DNA from: Candidatus Heimdallarchaeota archaeon
Lineage (GTDB): Archaea > Asgardarchaeota > Heimdallarchaeia > JABLTI01
Reading direction: 5' to 3'
Assembly (NCBI GenBank): GCA_030614005.1
Contig: JAUWKS010000001.1
Location: 109,056 to 173,055 of the forward strand
Length of the DNA: 64,000 bases
Shown in pieces: positions 1-9,246 of this stretch. Position numbers and translations under genes: made by a program. Numbering within the stretch: the first letter of the stretch is position 1; every line of letters starts with the position of its first letter. Under the pieces are notes generated by a model. That model made no database searches, was not told where the DNA came from, and was given only the letters and a program-made list of their open reading frames with translations.

Positions 1-2
1 GG

Positions 3-437
3 AGGTATACTTACATTGTAAATCCTGAGAGTCGTTGGAGCAATTTTCCGACTGTCACTACAATTTTAATAATATCTGCAGTGATTATTTCAATTTTAAT
101 CTCAATAGCTTTGTTTTATCTCGCTACCCATAAACTATCTAAAATTAGATATAATTGTGTACCTTATCTTTTAGCCTCGTTCTTTATTGTTGCGGGAGTA
201 ATTGGAATTATTGGTTTAAGTTTTATCATTCCGTATAAAACATTTCTAAATATTGAAGGATCACAGCCTTTTCAATTCACTTTTAGTTGGTACTTTGGAT
301 TCATTCTTTTCATAGTCAATACCTTAATTGGAATAGGAATATTCTTCGGAACTTCTCATAAAGGCTATGAAAATGCAAAAAAGATCACTCTTTGGGGTTT
401 TGGGATGAATGAAGGAGATACTACAAATGAAAACTAA
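3..437 (+). CDS. Membrane protein, 5' end outside window
   Basis: The reading frame is already open at the left edge (codons from base 3 read RYTYIVNPESRWSNF and continue without a stop), so the GTG at 81 is probably internal and the gene starts upstream of the window. The visible part has about three hydrophobic segments (roughly codons 20-40, 50-75 and 90-115) and a short polar tail. It ends 11 nt inside the next gene, which suggests translational coupling with the exported protein that follows. I recognise no family and can assign no function beyond integral membrane protein. Confidence 0.6.
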   Translation, partial: RYTYIVNPESRWSNFPTVTTILIISAVIISILISIALFYLATHKLSKIRYNCVPYLLASFFIVAGVIGIIGLSFIIPYKTFLNIEGSQPFQFTFSWYFGFILFIVNTLIGIGIFFGTSHKGYENAKKITLWGFGMNEGDTTNEN

Positions 438-2568
438 AATTAGATGTTCTATCATCATAATACTCACTTGTTTCTCCATTTATCCATTTTTTTTGGAAGA
501 CAGTGTAGGATGGAATCAAGATTACTCGAGTGATGTTTCAGTTGCTAGTTTTTCCACACATTCCTGGTTAGCTCATGAAGGATTACTACTATATTCTTCA
601 CCCTCAAAAATCGTATGGTTAAGCAATAATATACAACAATATTGGCATGGGGTTGAGGCACCATATAATGCAGATATTTGTTTGTTATATGATAATATCT
701 CATCAGAAAATTATGGTGATATTGGAGATTTAACATTAAAATTTGACAGTACTGGTTCAACTGTTTTGAACGATTCTTTAGCCACTCGAGCTATGGTAGA
801 ATACACGAAATTAATTACGGAACTCCAAAAGGAAGAAACCAATTTTCAAATTGCAGCATTTTATGCAGGAGCTATGACCCATTATATCTCACAAGCTAGC
901 TCTTGGTTCACTCTTTGGAATACAACACTTTGGGGGACTATTGACCTTATAAAATATAACCAATATGAAACAGTTATTGAAGAAGGATTAGATGCTACTT
1001 CATCCATCGATCCAAGTATCACTTGGAAACATAATTATCTTGAATTAAATCCAAATAGCACAGCAGAACTAACTGGTTATGATGCAACTACTACACTAGG
1101 TGAAAAATGTTATCCATTTGCAGAATCACTTCAAAATCTTTTCATCGAAACGTCCAGTGTTAAGGAATGGGAGAATAGCTACAAGAAGACTGTGGAACTG
1201 ATTCTATCTTATTCAGTAGAAGCAATTTATGCTGCCTTAGAATCCGCAATGAATGAGAGTAATTGGAAATATCTTTCAATTCCAGATCCAATTTACAATT
1301 TTGATAATGAAACTGCGCATTTGGAAATTCCTGCGTTTACTGTAACAGTTAGAGAAAAAACAATTAGCTATAATCTTAATGACAGTTTGACGATACAAGC
1401 AAAAGTCTATCTAGTGGATTCTTTTTTTGATGCTCTGAGTGCACAATCCTTCCCAAGTATTTCTTCAATAGGATATAATTTAACATTTACCGATGATGCA
1501 TGGTCATTTCCAAACCAAATGATAAGTGGGTTAGCATCGTATACAAATTATAATATAATATACAATTTCCAACTTCAAGAATATCCCCCTACATGGAGCA
1601 ATATCTCTATTGCTGAATTTAATACTGAATATTATTCACTAGAAATTAGTAACTTCACTGCCAACTATAACTGGAATGATTGGACATTTTCTGTGGAAAA
1701 TATTTCTGTTTCGTGCCCAAATATCCCAGAGATAGGTATTGTTGACAGTAATGATATTAATTTTGCTGAATGGCAACTTTATACAACAGGAGACTCATAT
1801 AGTCAATTAACAGGCGTCCAAGCAAAAGATACAGAGGGGAATTTTTTACAGGGTTCTCTCCTATTCAATGAAACAACTGAAAAATGGTTTTCATACCAAA
1901 ATGATATTGGCATGGTTTTCAACCATGTCAGGCAAATTTTCTTCATTTGTGTTCGATTTAATTTAACTGACGTACCTGTTGGTACATGGAATATAGTTGC
2001 TGGAGACTATTCCAATGACTATTTTTTGCCATTTGCTCGTGTTTATTCTAATAATACATTCACAATAAGAAATCATTTATCTTTTAGTTCAAAACCAGAT
2101 ATTATTTTTAATGCCGAAAAACTAACAATCAGTGCTTATAACATAACAGCTTATGTTGATTACCATAATAACGCAATTGACTATTACGAAATATATGAGA
2201 GACTTTACTTGTATGGAGGATATAATAGGTTTGCTAAATTTCGTGTATTGCCAGATCTTGATCCTAACGACTGGATAAATGACCCTCCATTTGGTGATTT
2301 GTCTTGGAATGAAGAGAAGGAGAGTTGGTACTTTGAAGATAGGGATATTAGTTACTTGCAACCAGGGATGTATTATGTTAGATGCTCTTTCAGGACTATG
2401 AATACAAATTACACAGTTGGTACAGTAGGTTCACCTTCTGATATCTTTGTAATAGTAAATCCTTATGCACGAACGATTGTATTGGTCTCCTCTGTAATTA
2501 TATTAACTTCAGTTATTATTGCACCTATTATTATCTTAGTTCGTAAGAAAACTAGCAGCAATAGATGA
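427..2568 (+). CDS. Exported, membrane-anchored protein with zinc-dependent phospholipase C-like N-terminal half
   Basis: I place the start at ATG 427, with AAGGAGAT 8 nt upstream. The product is about 713 residues. It begins with a signal peptide (MKTKIRCSIIIILTCF) and ends with one membrane helix (VLVSSVIILTSVIIAPIIIL) and a short basic tail, so the body is outside the cell. The N-terminal part has His-containing helices, THSWLAHEGL near residue 50 and FYAGAMTHYISQ near residue 150, reminiscent of the zinc-dependent phospholipase C/P1-nuclease fold. The rest looks like beta-sandwich domains rich in N-x-S/T sequons, as in archaeal surface proteins. It overlaps the genes on both sides by a few bases, so the three genes probably form an operon. 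The enzyme assignment is tentative; surface exposure is well supported. Confidence 0.6.
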   Translation: MKTKIRCSIIIILTCFSIYPFFLEDSVGWNQDYSSDVSVASFSTHSWLAHEGLLLYSSPSKIVWLSNNIQQYWHGVEAPYNADICLLYDNISSENYGDIGDLTLKFDSTGSTVLNDSLATRAMVEYTKLITELQKEETNFQIAAFYAGAMTHYISQASSWFTLWNTTLWGTIDLIKYNQYETVIEEGLDATSSIDPSITWKHNYLELNPNSTAELTGYDATTTLGEKCYPFAESLQNLFIETSSVKEWENSYKKTVELILSYSVEAIYAALESAMNESNWKYLSIPDPIYNFDNETAHLEIPAFTVTVREKTISYNLNDSLTIQAKVYLVDSFFDALSAQSFPSISSIGYNLTFTDDAWSFPNQMISGLASYTNYNIIYNFQLQEYPPTWSNISIAEFNTEYYSLEISNFTANYNWNDWTFSVENISVSCPNIPEIGIVDSNDINFAEWQLYTTGDSYSQLTGVQAKDTEGNFLQGSLLFNETTEKWFSYQNDIGMVFNHVRQIFFICVRFNLTDVPVGTWNIVAGDYSNDYFLPFARVYSNNTFTIRNHLSFSSKPDIIFNAEKLTISAYNITAYVDYHNNAIDYYEIYERLYLYGGYNRFAKFRVLPDLDPNDWINDPPFGDLSWNEEKESWYFEDRDISYLQPGMYYVRCSFRTMNTNYTVGTVGSPSDIFVIVNPYARTIVLVSSVIILTSVIIAPIIILVRKKTSSNR

Positions 2569-3914
2569 GTTTAATTAAGAAAGGGTTTTTTGGAACAAGT
2601 ATTCAGAAGGCATTTCTAGTGATAAGTGAGAACACTGATGAAAAAATAGATGTTGAAGAGAATAATGAAATTGGTGGTACAAAAAGCACCAGACTTTTAC
2701 TCTATTTGATTGCTGGTCTATCCTCTTCAGCAACATTCATTGGTCGAATTTTTATCGGTTTGTATGCTGCTTTTATTGATTCCTCTGCTCTAGCAATTTC
2801 CTTCATTGTCTCTTTAAGAAATCTAACCATGCAGATATTTCAATTTACTTTTGGGAGAATCTCCGATCGCGTTGGTAGGAAAATAGTGATGCTCATTGGT
2901 ATTATTGTAGCAGGTGTTAGTATTGCTTTATTTCCACTGATCAAGAATGGCTGGGTTCTAGTAGGTGGAGTAGTAGGATTTTCAATTGGATTCTCAATGT
3001 ATTATCCATCATTTACCGCTATTCAAGGAGATATTACAAATAAGAAAAATCGTGCTGGGTTAATCAGTTTAATTACAATTATTGGAGCGTTTGCTACTCT
3101 TATTGGTTTAATTGTTGTTGGTTTTGCAGGAGAAATTGGCAGTACAGAAGCAATGCAATACACAATAATCTTAGAGCTAACAGCGGGTATTTTTCTACTG
3201 GCAGCTATTGTTAGCGTTTTCTTGCATGATCCACCTAGAGAGAAGCTTAAAGAGAAAACACCTTTTTCATTTGATCCTTTACGTGCAAACCCTAATTTTC
3301 GTCGATTTGTTATTATTAATAGTATTATGTCATTTACAATGGCAATTGGATGGCCAATTTTCCCAATTGTTCGAGAAGAATACGCAACAACAATTCAAAA
3401 CACGTGGATTTGGGCAGTTTTTGCTGCATGCCAAATTATAATCTTAGCGTCGACTTACAAACTAATTAATCGAATAGGAAGAAAACCATTGCTTTTAATA
3501 GGACGAATTGCTATGTTCATTGTTCCATTGATTCTAGCTATTTCTATCAGATGGTTTCCAGATTGGAGAATCTATTTTATCTCTGGTTCAATTAGTGGTG
3601 CGTGTAATGCATTTTACATGGTAGGTCAAAACAGTTTCATTTTAGATTCTGCTTCAGAAAAAGAAAAAGGAACATATACTGGAGTCTATAATTTTTTTAT
3701 TGGAATATCAACTTTTCTTGGTTCTTTAATAATGGGATTCATTGCAGATTTTTACATTGCTCGGTATGAGAAATGGACAGTTATTTTTGTACTTACTCTA
3801 GTTATTACTGGTGTAAGATTTCTTGGTGGATTTGGATTCTTTTTCCTGAAAGAACCAGTTCAAACTCAGATTGTTAAAAAATTAGCTGATGATACGAGCA
3901 CCCAAACCAGTTGA
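2565..3914 (+). CDS. MFS transporter
   Basis: This 449-residue protein has about 12 predicted membrane helices after a cytoplasmic N-terminal tail of about 45 residues. The loop between helices 2 and 3 carries the major facilitator signature (GRISDRVGRKIVMLIG), and a weaker copy lies in the second half (NRIGRKPLLLIGR). The ATG overlaps the stop of the preceding gene (ATGA), indicating coupled translation with the exported protein. It is convergent with the galactokinase-like kinase, and the two 3' ends overlap by 33 bp. The substrate cannot be read from sequence; a sugar is possible given the neighbouring kinase, but this is inference. Confidence 0.85.
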   Translation: MSLIKKGFFGTSIQKAFLVISENTDEKIDVEENNEIGGTKSTRLLLYLIAGLSSSATFIGRIFIGLYAAFIDSSALAISFIVSLRNLTMQIFQFTFGRISDRVGRKIVMLIGIIVAGVSIALFPLIKNGWVLVGGVVGFSIGFSMYYPSFTAIQGDITNKKNRAGLISLITIIGAFATLIGLIVVGFAGEIGSTEAMQYTIILELTAGIFLLAAIVSVFLHDPPREKLKEKTPFSFDPLRANPNFRRFVIINSIMSFTMAIGWPIFPIVREEYATTIQNTWIWAVFAACQIIILASTYKLINRIGRKPLLLIGRIAMFIVPLILAISIRWFPDWRIYFISGSISGACNAFYMVGQNSFILDSASEKEKGTYTGVYNFFIGISTFLGSLIMGFIADFYIARYEKWTVIFVLTLVITGVRFLGGFGFFFLKEPVQTQIVKKLADDTSTQTS

Positions 3915-4958
3915 AATAATATAAGACTTACCACCTGAGTCTTTTATTGCATCTGATACTTCTTCCTCTTTACCTGGAGCATATGCCAACATAGTTCCAC
4001 CACCACCACTACCATTTAATTTGCAACCCAATGCTCCAGCATTTTTTGCTTCAGCAATCATTTCTTCAATTTTCGGAGTAGATCTTTTGAAACCATCACG
4101 TATTAGAGCATGATGTTCATCAATCATTTTACCCAGTTGTTCTTTGGTAAAATCTCCTTTTTGCAGAATTTTCAAAGCTTTTCTAGTAAGATCTCTATTT
4201 TGTATAGATGTTAAAGTCATTAATCGATTTACCGAGGAAATAGAGTCTATATGGTTTTCAATTTCTTTTAGAGCAGTTTTTCTGTGACTAAAACCATCAA
4301 TTAAATCACCTAATTGTTGATATCCTTCTTCAACAATAGTTCTGATCATTCGCAAATCTCCTACAGTATCCTCTTTCTTTTCTAAGGAATCACCAATTAT
4401 CAAACCAGAAAGTGTAGCAGGTACTCTTGTTAGTTTTATTTCTTGACCAAAGTCCACATGAATTATCCCTCCAAATGCAGAAGAATAATGATCCATCATC
4501 CCACCACTCTCACCAAATTCAACTACTTCACCATTGAAAGCATACCGGACTGTTTCCTCTGTAGAGATTTTTACTTTCGCTAGAGAGCTAAAAACCATTA
4601 CACAAGCAATAGAAAATGCTGAAGAGCTTGAAAGACCAGCTGCAATTGGTACTTCCCCGGAAACTACTAAATCTGCCCCATTTTTTGAAAGAATACCATT
4701 TCTTTTGAGAACATTGAAACAACTTCTTAGATAATCTCTTTTATGACGGTATTCTATTTCATCATCCAATGTAAATGAATCAGTTTCATTAAGATCTAAA
4801 TAATTGATTCTAAATTCCCTATCTTCTCGTTGTTTAACAACAATCTTGATAACCTTATCTAGTGCCATAGAAATTACTTCTAAACCCAGATAATCACTGT
4901 GTTCACCGAAGAGAAATACTCGACCTGGTGCAATTACTTGAAATGAAGACTGAAACAT
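3882..4958 (-). CDS. GHMP-family small-molecule kinase, galactokinase-like
   Basis: This 358-residue protein shows the GHMP kinase motifs in order: the N-terminal sugar-binding motif APGRVFLFGEHSDYLG (galactokinases have GRVNLIGEHTDYNGG), the ATP phosphate loop PIAAGLSSSSAF near residue 105, GGMMDHYSSAFGG near 155 holding the putative catalytic Asp, and the C-terminal GSGGGG loop near 318. The first motif favours galactokinase or a related sugar-1-kinase over mevalonate kinase, which normally has GEHAVVYG. It would phosphorylate a sugar at C1 using ATP in the cytoplasm. A LacZ-type beta-galactosidase lies 15 kb away, which would supply galactose. The exact substrate is unproven. Confidence 0.75.
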   Translation of the reverse strand: MFQSSFQVIAPGRVFLFGEHSDYLGLEVISMALDKVIKIVVKQREDREFRINYLDLNETDSFTLDDEIEYRHKRDYLRSCFNVLKRNGILSKNGADLVVSGEVPIAAGLSSSSAFSIACVMVFSSLAKVKISTEETVRYAFNGEVVEFGESGGMMDHYSSAFGGIIHVDFGQEIKLTRVPATLSGLIIGDSLEKKEDTVGDLRMIRTIVEEGYQQLGDLIDGFSHRKTALKEIENHIDSISSVNRLMTLTSIQNRDLTRKALKILQKGDFTKEQLGKMIDEHHALIRDGFKRSTPKIEEMIAEAKNAGALGCKLNGSGGGGTMLAYAPGKEEEVSDAIKDSGGKSYIISTGLGARIIS

Positions 4959-5098
4959 AATATTCTTTTATCCACTTACTAGTTTTCAATATTTTCTTCT
5001 TTCTGCTGGTAATAACTTAAAAAATAAGAAGAAATAACAAAAACTCAAATGAAATTTAGGGGAAATGAATTTTAACTATATTCGAGAGATTATTGGTT

Positions 5099-6145
5099 AT
5101 GGAACTTCAAGTGCACGAAGAGGATTTAATAAAAACCATTTTCAATAATAGGCTTTTTTGGTTTTTAGTTGCTATCATCATAGGCTATTTGCTATCATTA
5201 ATGGCAATCATCTTTTTCCCCCAAGAGACAGCAATTAAGACCGTCATTGCTTTTTCTTTGATGCTATGCGGAGTTGCATTGATTGTCGCTTTCAGTTCAA
5301 AACGGATAATTGATAGATTCGAATTATTTGTAAGAAGAAGTAAACCAGTTTATGTAGTACTATCATTTGCTTCAATATTCCTTCCCTTTCTATTAGTAGT
5401 CGTTTTTGGAGAAAATATTACTAACAAAGTAATTGCAATGTTCGTTTTATGGTATTGCATACCAATAATACTACTGATTCTCGGGCAAATTCTTTTCCCC
5501 GAAAATAAGAGCATATCTTTTTTCTTGATTATTGTTGGAGTAGCATTGCTTTGGATAGGAATGGATCATCGGTACACATTGCTTATTTTCGATGGATTTC
5601 AAGACCTTAGCTACAATTTAACCACTATCTGGATTGTAAATATCCTTCTTATTTGCTATTCTCCATTTAATCTTCAAGATCATAAACAAGTTAGCTCAAA
5701 AATAACTTTTAAAGGAATAAAATACACTTTGCTTTTCGTGCCGATACTCTTTCTACTTATCACACCCCTTGGATTATTTTCTGGGTTTTTGGCTTGGAAC
5801 CCTGATGTATCAACTAGTCCTCTGGAGAAAATTGCATCCTTTATTGGAATTTACCTAACAATTGCTTTGCCAGAAGAATTCATTTTTAGAGGAGTGATAC
5901 TAAATGAATTTGATAAAAGGACAGGAAGAAAGTCAAATATTCGATGGTTAACCTTAGTGCTTGTATCTTTTGCCTTTGGATCAACTCACTGGAATAATAC
6001 ATCACCAGAATTCATAGTTTATTACGTTCTTTTTGCAACCATTGCAGGAATTGCCTATGGATATACTTGGCGAAAAACAGGTTTATTTGGTGCTGCTTTA
6101 CTCCATACAACAGTTGATTGGGTTTGGGCGTTTTACTTCCAATAG
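5099..6145 (+). CDS. CPBP family intramembrane metalloprotease
   Basis: This is a multi-spanning membrane protein of about 348 residues. I take ATG 5099 because GAGAGA sits 9 nt upstream; TTG 5093 is the alternative. The C-terminal third has the three CPBP (Abi) motifs: LPEEFIFRG (EExxxR) near residue 260, FAFGSTHW (FxxxH) near 300, and ALLHTTVDW (HxxxD-type) near 338. These residues form the putative metal-binding active site in the membrane. The family includes Rce1-type CAAX proteases and bacterial bacteriocin-immunity proteins. About eight helices precede or surround the motifs. The real substrate is unknown, and neighbouring genes give no clue. Confidence 0.85.
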   Translation: MELQVHEEDLIKTIFNNRLFWFLVAIIIGYLLSLMAIIFFPQETAIKTVIAFSLMLCGVALIVAFSSKRIIDRFELFVRRSKPVYVVLSFASIFLPFLLVVVFGENITNKVIAMFVLWYCIPIILLILGQILFPENKSISFFLIIVGVALLWIGMDHRYTLLIFDGFQDLSYNLTTIWIVNILLICYSPFNLQDHKQVSSKITFKGIKYTLLFVPILFLLITPLGLFSGFLAWNPDVSTSPLEKIASFIGIYLTIALPEEFIFRGVILNEFDKRTGRKSNIRWLTLVLVSFAFGSTHWNNTSPEFIVYYVLFATIAGIAYGYTWRKTGLFGAALLHTTVDWVWAFYFQ

Positions 6146-6183
6146 AAGATTCTTTTGAAGAAAGAATTTCTCAAAAGTTCAAT

Positions 6184-7425
6184 TTAACTATAGATTCCAA
6201 ATTTATATCCTTGCTTGAAAATCTCATCATATTCTCTAAGTATGCGTTGTAGGTAATGTTTTAATCGTTTATCTTCAAATTCAGAGATATTATCTCTTAG
6301 TATTTTTACAGAGCTTTCATCTCCAATCCGGAGGATGGCCTTTATTGCAGCTGTTCTCACAAAATTTCGCTTATCTTCAAATACTACTTTTAGTAATAAC
6401 TTTGCTAATTCTAACTTTCTTGTAAGCCCAAAAACATAAACAATTTCTCTCTTAATATTCATTTCAGGCTTTGCTGCAAGAAGTTCCTTCAAAGCATCAA
6501 TACTTTTAGTAGTATTAATTCTTCCAAGAATTCTAATTTGAATTGTTTTAACCCAAGTGTTCTTTTCTTCTTTCAATACATTGACTATAAACTCTGTTAA
6601 TTTCTCACCTTGAATTCTTTCTAATTTTAGACAACAACTAGCTCTAATATTCTCATTTGTATCATGAATTATTGTTTTCTTGAACAAGGTGATTTTTTCA
6701 TCTATTGAATCAGGAGTTAAAGCATTGAAAGCTGCTTGTTTAACAGTTACATCCTTATCATCTTTGAAGATTTGTAAAAGCAATGGAATTGAAAGATCTC
6801 TTGGAAGTTTCTTTATTACACCAACAGCTTTTTTTCTATCTCTAGAGGATTCACTCTTTCTAAGATAGTCAATTTCTTCATAAGAACTTAGAGATTTATG
6901 GAATGCTTTTAGATCTATTTCTTGGCTTTTTTCTTGGTTTTTTTCTGATTCTTTTGGAAAATACTTCTTACGCAAGTGATTATATAATCTTCTGTTTTTT
7001 CTTTCTTTACTCTTGTCAAGAATTTCCATCAATTCATTCAGGAATTCCTTGGACTTGATATTATATTTATACCATGGACTCAATAAGTCATATACTCGAT
7101 TGGAATTCTTAAATTTCTTAATTGATTCTAAAATGACCTTCTCGGCACGGGCATCTTCTAATCTAGCTAATTCCTCTAATACTACTAGTAGCAAGAGGTA
7201 TTCCATATATTGTGGAGTTTTATATTTGAGAGTTTTACCAATGAATTTTTTATGATTGATTTTGTTAACTATTAGAGAATAAAATTCAAGATTATCTTCA
7301 ATATTTTCTTTATCGTTAATTAAACTAAATATTTTAACGATTTCAAATTTTTCTTCATAGGAATCTGATGTCAACAATTTTTCTTTTAGAATTCTTATTA
7401 CTTCATCTTTTGGATGATATTGCAA
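6184..7425 (-). CDS. HEAT-repeat protein (possibly 5'-interrupted)
   Basis: This 413-residue, Lys/Glu-rich soluble protein is built from helical pairs of HEAT/PBS-lyase type (for example VIKKLPRDLSIPLLLQIF, VTVKQAAFNAL, WVKTIQIRILGRI, FVRTAAIKAILRIGDE, about 30 residues apart). Such repeats make a curved scaffold for protein binding; no catalytic motif is visible. The present start is TTG 7425 with a weak AGGGA upstream. The same frame continues upstream as HEAT-like sequence (WLV-stop-KLAANYTLEKRRE), broken by a TGA at 7486-7488. The gene may therefore have lost its first repeat, or the base may be a consensus error. Confidence 0.7.
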   Translation of the reverse strand: MQYHPKDEVIRILKEKLLTSDSYEEKFEIVKIFSLINDKENIEDNLEFYSLIVNKINHKKFIGKTLKYKTPQYMEYLLLLVVLEELARLEDARAEKVILESIKKFKNSNRVYDLLSPWYKYNIKSKEFLNELMEILDKSKERKNRRLYNHLRKKYFPKESEKNQEKSQEIDLKAFHKSLSSYEEIDYLRKSESSRDRKKAVGVIKKLPRDLSIPLLLQIFKDDKDVTVKQAAFNALTPDSIDEKITLFKKTIIHDTNENIRASCCLKLERIQGEKLTEFIVNVLKEEKNTWVKTIQIRILGRINTTKSIDALKELLAAKPEMNIKREIVYVFGLTRKLELAKLLLKVVFEDKRNFVRTAAIKAILRIGDESSVKILRDNISEFEDKRLKHYLQRILREYDEIFKQGYKFGIYS

Positions 7426-7584
7426 GAATTTCCCTACAATAAAGCTTTCTCGACGCTTCTCAAGAGTATAGTTAGCAGCAAGTTTTCAAACTAACCAATC
7501 TGCATCAGCATTAATCTCCGAAGTCAGTGTTTCCTTTCTCCTTTTTTTAATTAAATATTGATTAATTAACAATTTACTTTTACT

Positions 7585-8697
7585 TTACACAAACAAGTTT
7601 TCCCATCCCATCATTGCAAAGATTACAATTAAAGGAATGATAATAAAAGCTAATAATCCCAAGGTATTTAGAACGTATCCTATTTTTCCTGTTAGTGATT
7701 TCGAGCTTAGAGCACCAAATCCAACACCAATAATTAGAAATGAAAAATTGATTGTATAAAGAATTGGTGTGTAATTAGTAAGTGATAATAAAATAAGACC
7801 ATAAATCATGATCACAGAAATACCAAGAACGGCAGATATAGCACTAAGGGTTAGTTGAACATTCTTTCTTAATCCTTCAGTGTTTTTATTCATTAAAATA
7901 ATTAGTCTGATAGAATCACTAACACACCACCAGATTAGAAGTAAAGCTAACCCGAGTCCAAAAATGGCTATGAACGTTACAGCATATTGGATATTAATCA
8001 TTAAGATAATCGGGGAAAGCCAAGCAACTAAATAAAATAGAATAAAAATAATCACTCTTGGATTATTTGCTGAATCAATATTGTTTGGTCCTTTTGGTGA
8101 AAGTATCCATTGATAGAAATCCTCTTCAAAAGTAAGTAGAGATATTTGTAAAAGAATATTTATCCAGAAATAAATCCCAAATATTGTTGTTGGAGTTGTA
8201 TCAACGTGAATTAATCCAAACCAGGGGATAGAATTATTGTATTCATTAACAAGAATACTAGAAATTATTGGTACTAAATAGATCGCCCAATTGAAGAAAA
8301 TAAGTAATCTTGTTTTTTTGTAACCCTTAACCAAGAATGTTAAACCAGATATTGCAAAACTAATCATTGCAATTGGTACCAAAAAGTAAAAGCCAAGTTT
8401 GTATTCGATTATTGGTTTTATCCATATACCAGGTAAAGCCTCTTCTGTAAAGATCAATCGTATGAAAAAGTTCTCCAAGTAAATCTCTTGGGTGCAAGAT
8501 TCGCTAGAAACTTCTGTTGGATCAACAAATGAGAATATTAACCAAGTAAAAATTGCTACTGAGATAGCACTTAGAATAATTGAAATCACTAAACCATAAG
8601 GAAAAATCTTTTTTTCAACTATAATGTCAGTTGTTCTACTCTCTTCATTAGTAATAATCGACTCAGGCACAATAATCCCCTTTGATTTTTCTTCCAC
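7585..8697 (-). CDS. Polytopic membrane protein of unknown function
   Basis: This 370-residue protein has about nine hydrophobic helices evenly spread after a polar N-terminal tail of about 30 residues (MEEKSKGIIVPESI). The loops are short and contain no conserved charged motif that I recognise, no transporter signature and no catalytic pattern. It is divergent from the small membrane protein at 8771, and the 73-bp gap presumably holds both promoters. It could be a small-solute transporter or a structural membrane protein; I cannot choose. Confidence 0.65.
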   Translation of the reverse strand: MEEKSKGIIVPESIITNEESRTTDIIVEKKIFPYGLVISIILSAISVAIFTWLIFSFVDPTEVSSESCTQEIYLENFFIRLIFTEEALPGIWIKPIIEYKLGFYFLVPIAMISFAISGLTFLVKGYKKTRLLIFFNWAIYLVPIISSILVNEYNNSIPWFGLIHVDTTPTTIFGIYFWINILLQISLLTFEEDFYQWILSPKGPNNIDSANNPRVIIFILFYLVAWLSPIILMINIQYAVTFIAIFGLGLALLLIWWCVSDSIRLIILMNKNTEGLRKNVQLTLSAISAVLGISVIMIYGLILLSLTNYTPILYTINFSFLIIGVGFGALSSKSLTGKIGYVLNTLGLLAFIIIPLIVIFAMMGWENLFV

Positions 8698-8770
8698 AAT
8701 TAATAAAAAGATTATCTAACATTTATGATTATTCATAACGATATTTGAATAAACTTTAGAGGTATAATCT

Positions 8771-9121
8771 GTGAGTATTCCCAACCAAGAACAAAAATTT
8801 GAATTAGATGAAATAGGTGAAAAAGAGAGAATAGCTAAAACTAAATCTCTAAGTAATTTTTCCTTTTATTTTGGTTTTATTTCATTACTGTTATTTTCTT
8901 GGTTGTTTCAGCTCATCATTTGGGAAGTTCTCGAAATTATTGGTTATAGATTCATTTTGTACTTAATTGCAGCAATAGCATTTCCACTAGGAGGCTTGGT
9001 TTGCGGTGTGCTTACAAGAAAAACAAAGAAAGGATTAATTGGTTTAATAGTAAACTCAATTATTATTCTCTCATTCATCGGCAGCTCTATTGTATTGTTA
9101 ATAGTTACAACTATTAATTAG
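8771..9121 (+). CDS. Small membrane protein
   Basis: This 116-residue protein starts at GTG 8771, with AGAGGT about 8 nt upstream. A polar N-terminus of about 35 residues is followed by three hydrophobic helices separated by short loops, the middle loop containing Gly-Gly and a basic stretch (RKTKKG). The pattern resembles DUF4190-like small membrane proteins, but the match is not strong enough to name. It is divergent from the nine-helix protein at 7585-8697, so a shared promoter region is likely. Confidence 0.6.
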   Translation: MSIPNQEQKFELDEIGEKERIAKTKSLSNFSFYFGFISLLLFSWLFQLIIWEVLEIIGYRFILYLIAAIAFPLGGLVCGVLTRKTKKGLIGLIVNSIIILSFIGSSIVLLIVTTIN

Positions 9122-9246
9122 CTATTAACCAATTTAGTAAAATTAACCGACAAAAATATTTTTTCATTTAAATGTGGAAAATAATTAAATGCTTGATATA
9201 AAGATAGTATAATTTAGATTAAAGTAAAGATAAAAAGGTGTTTTTA

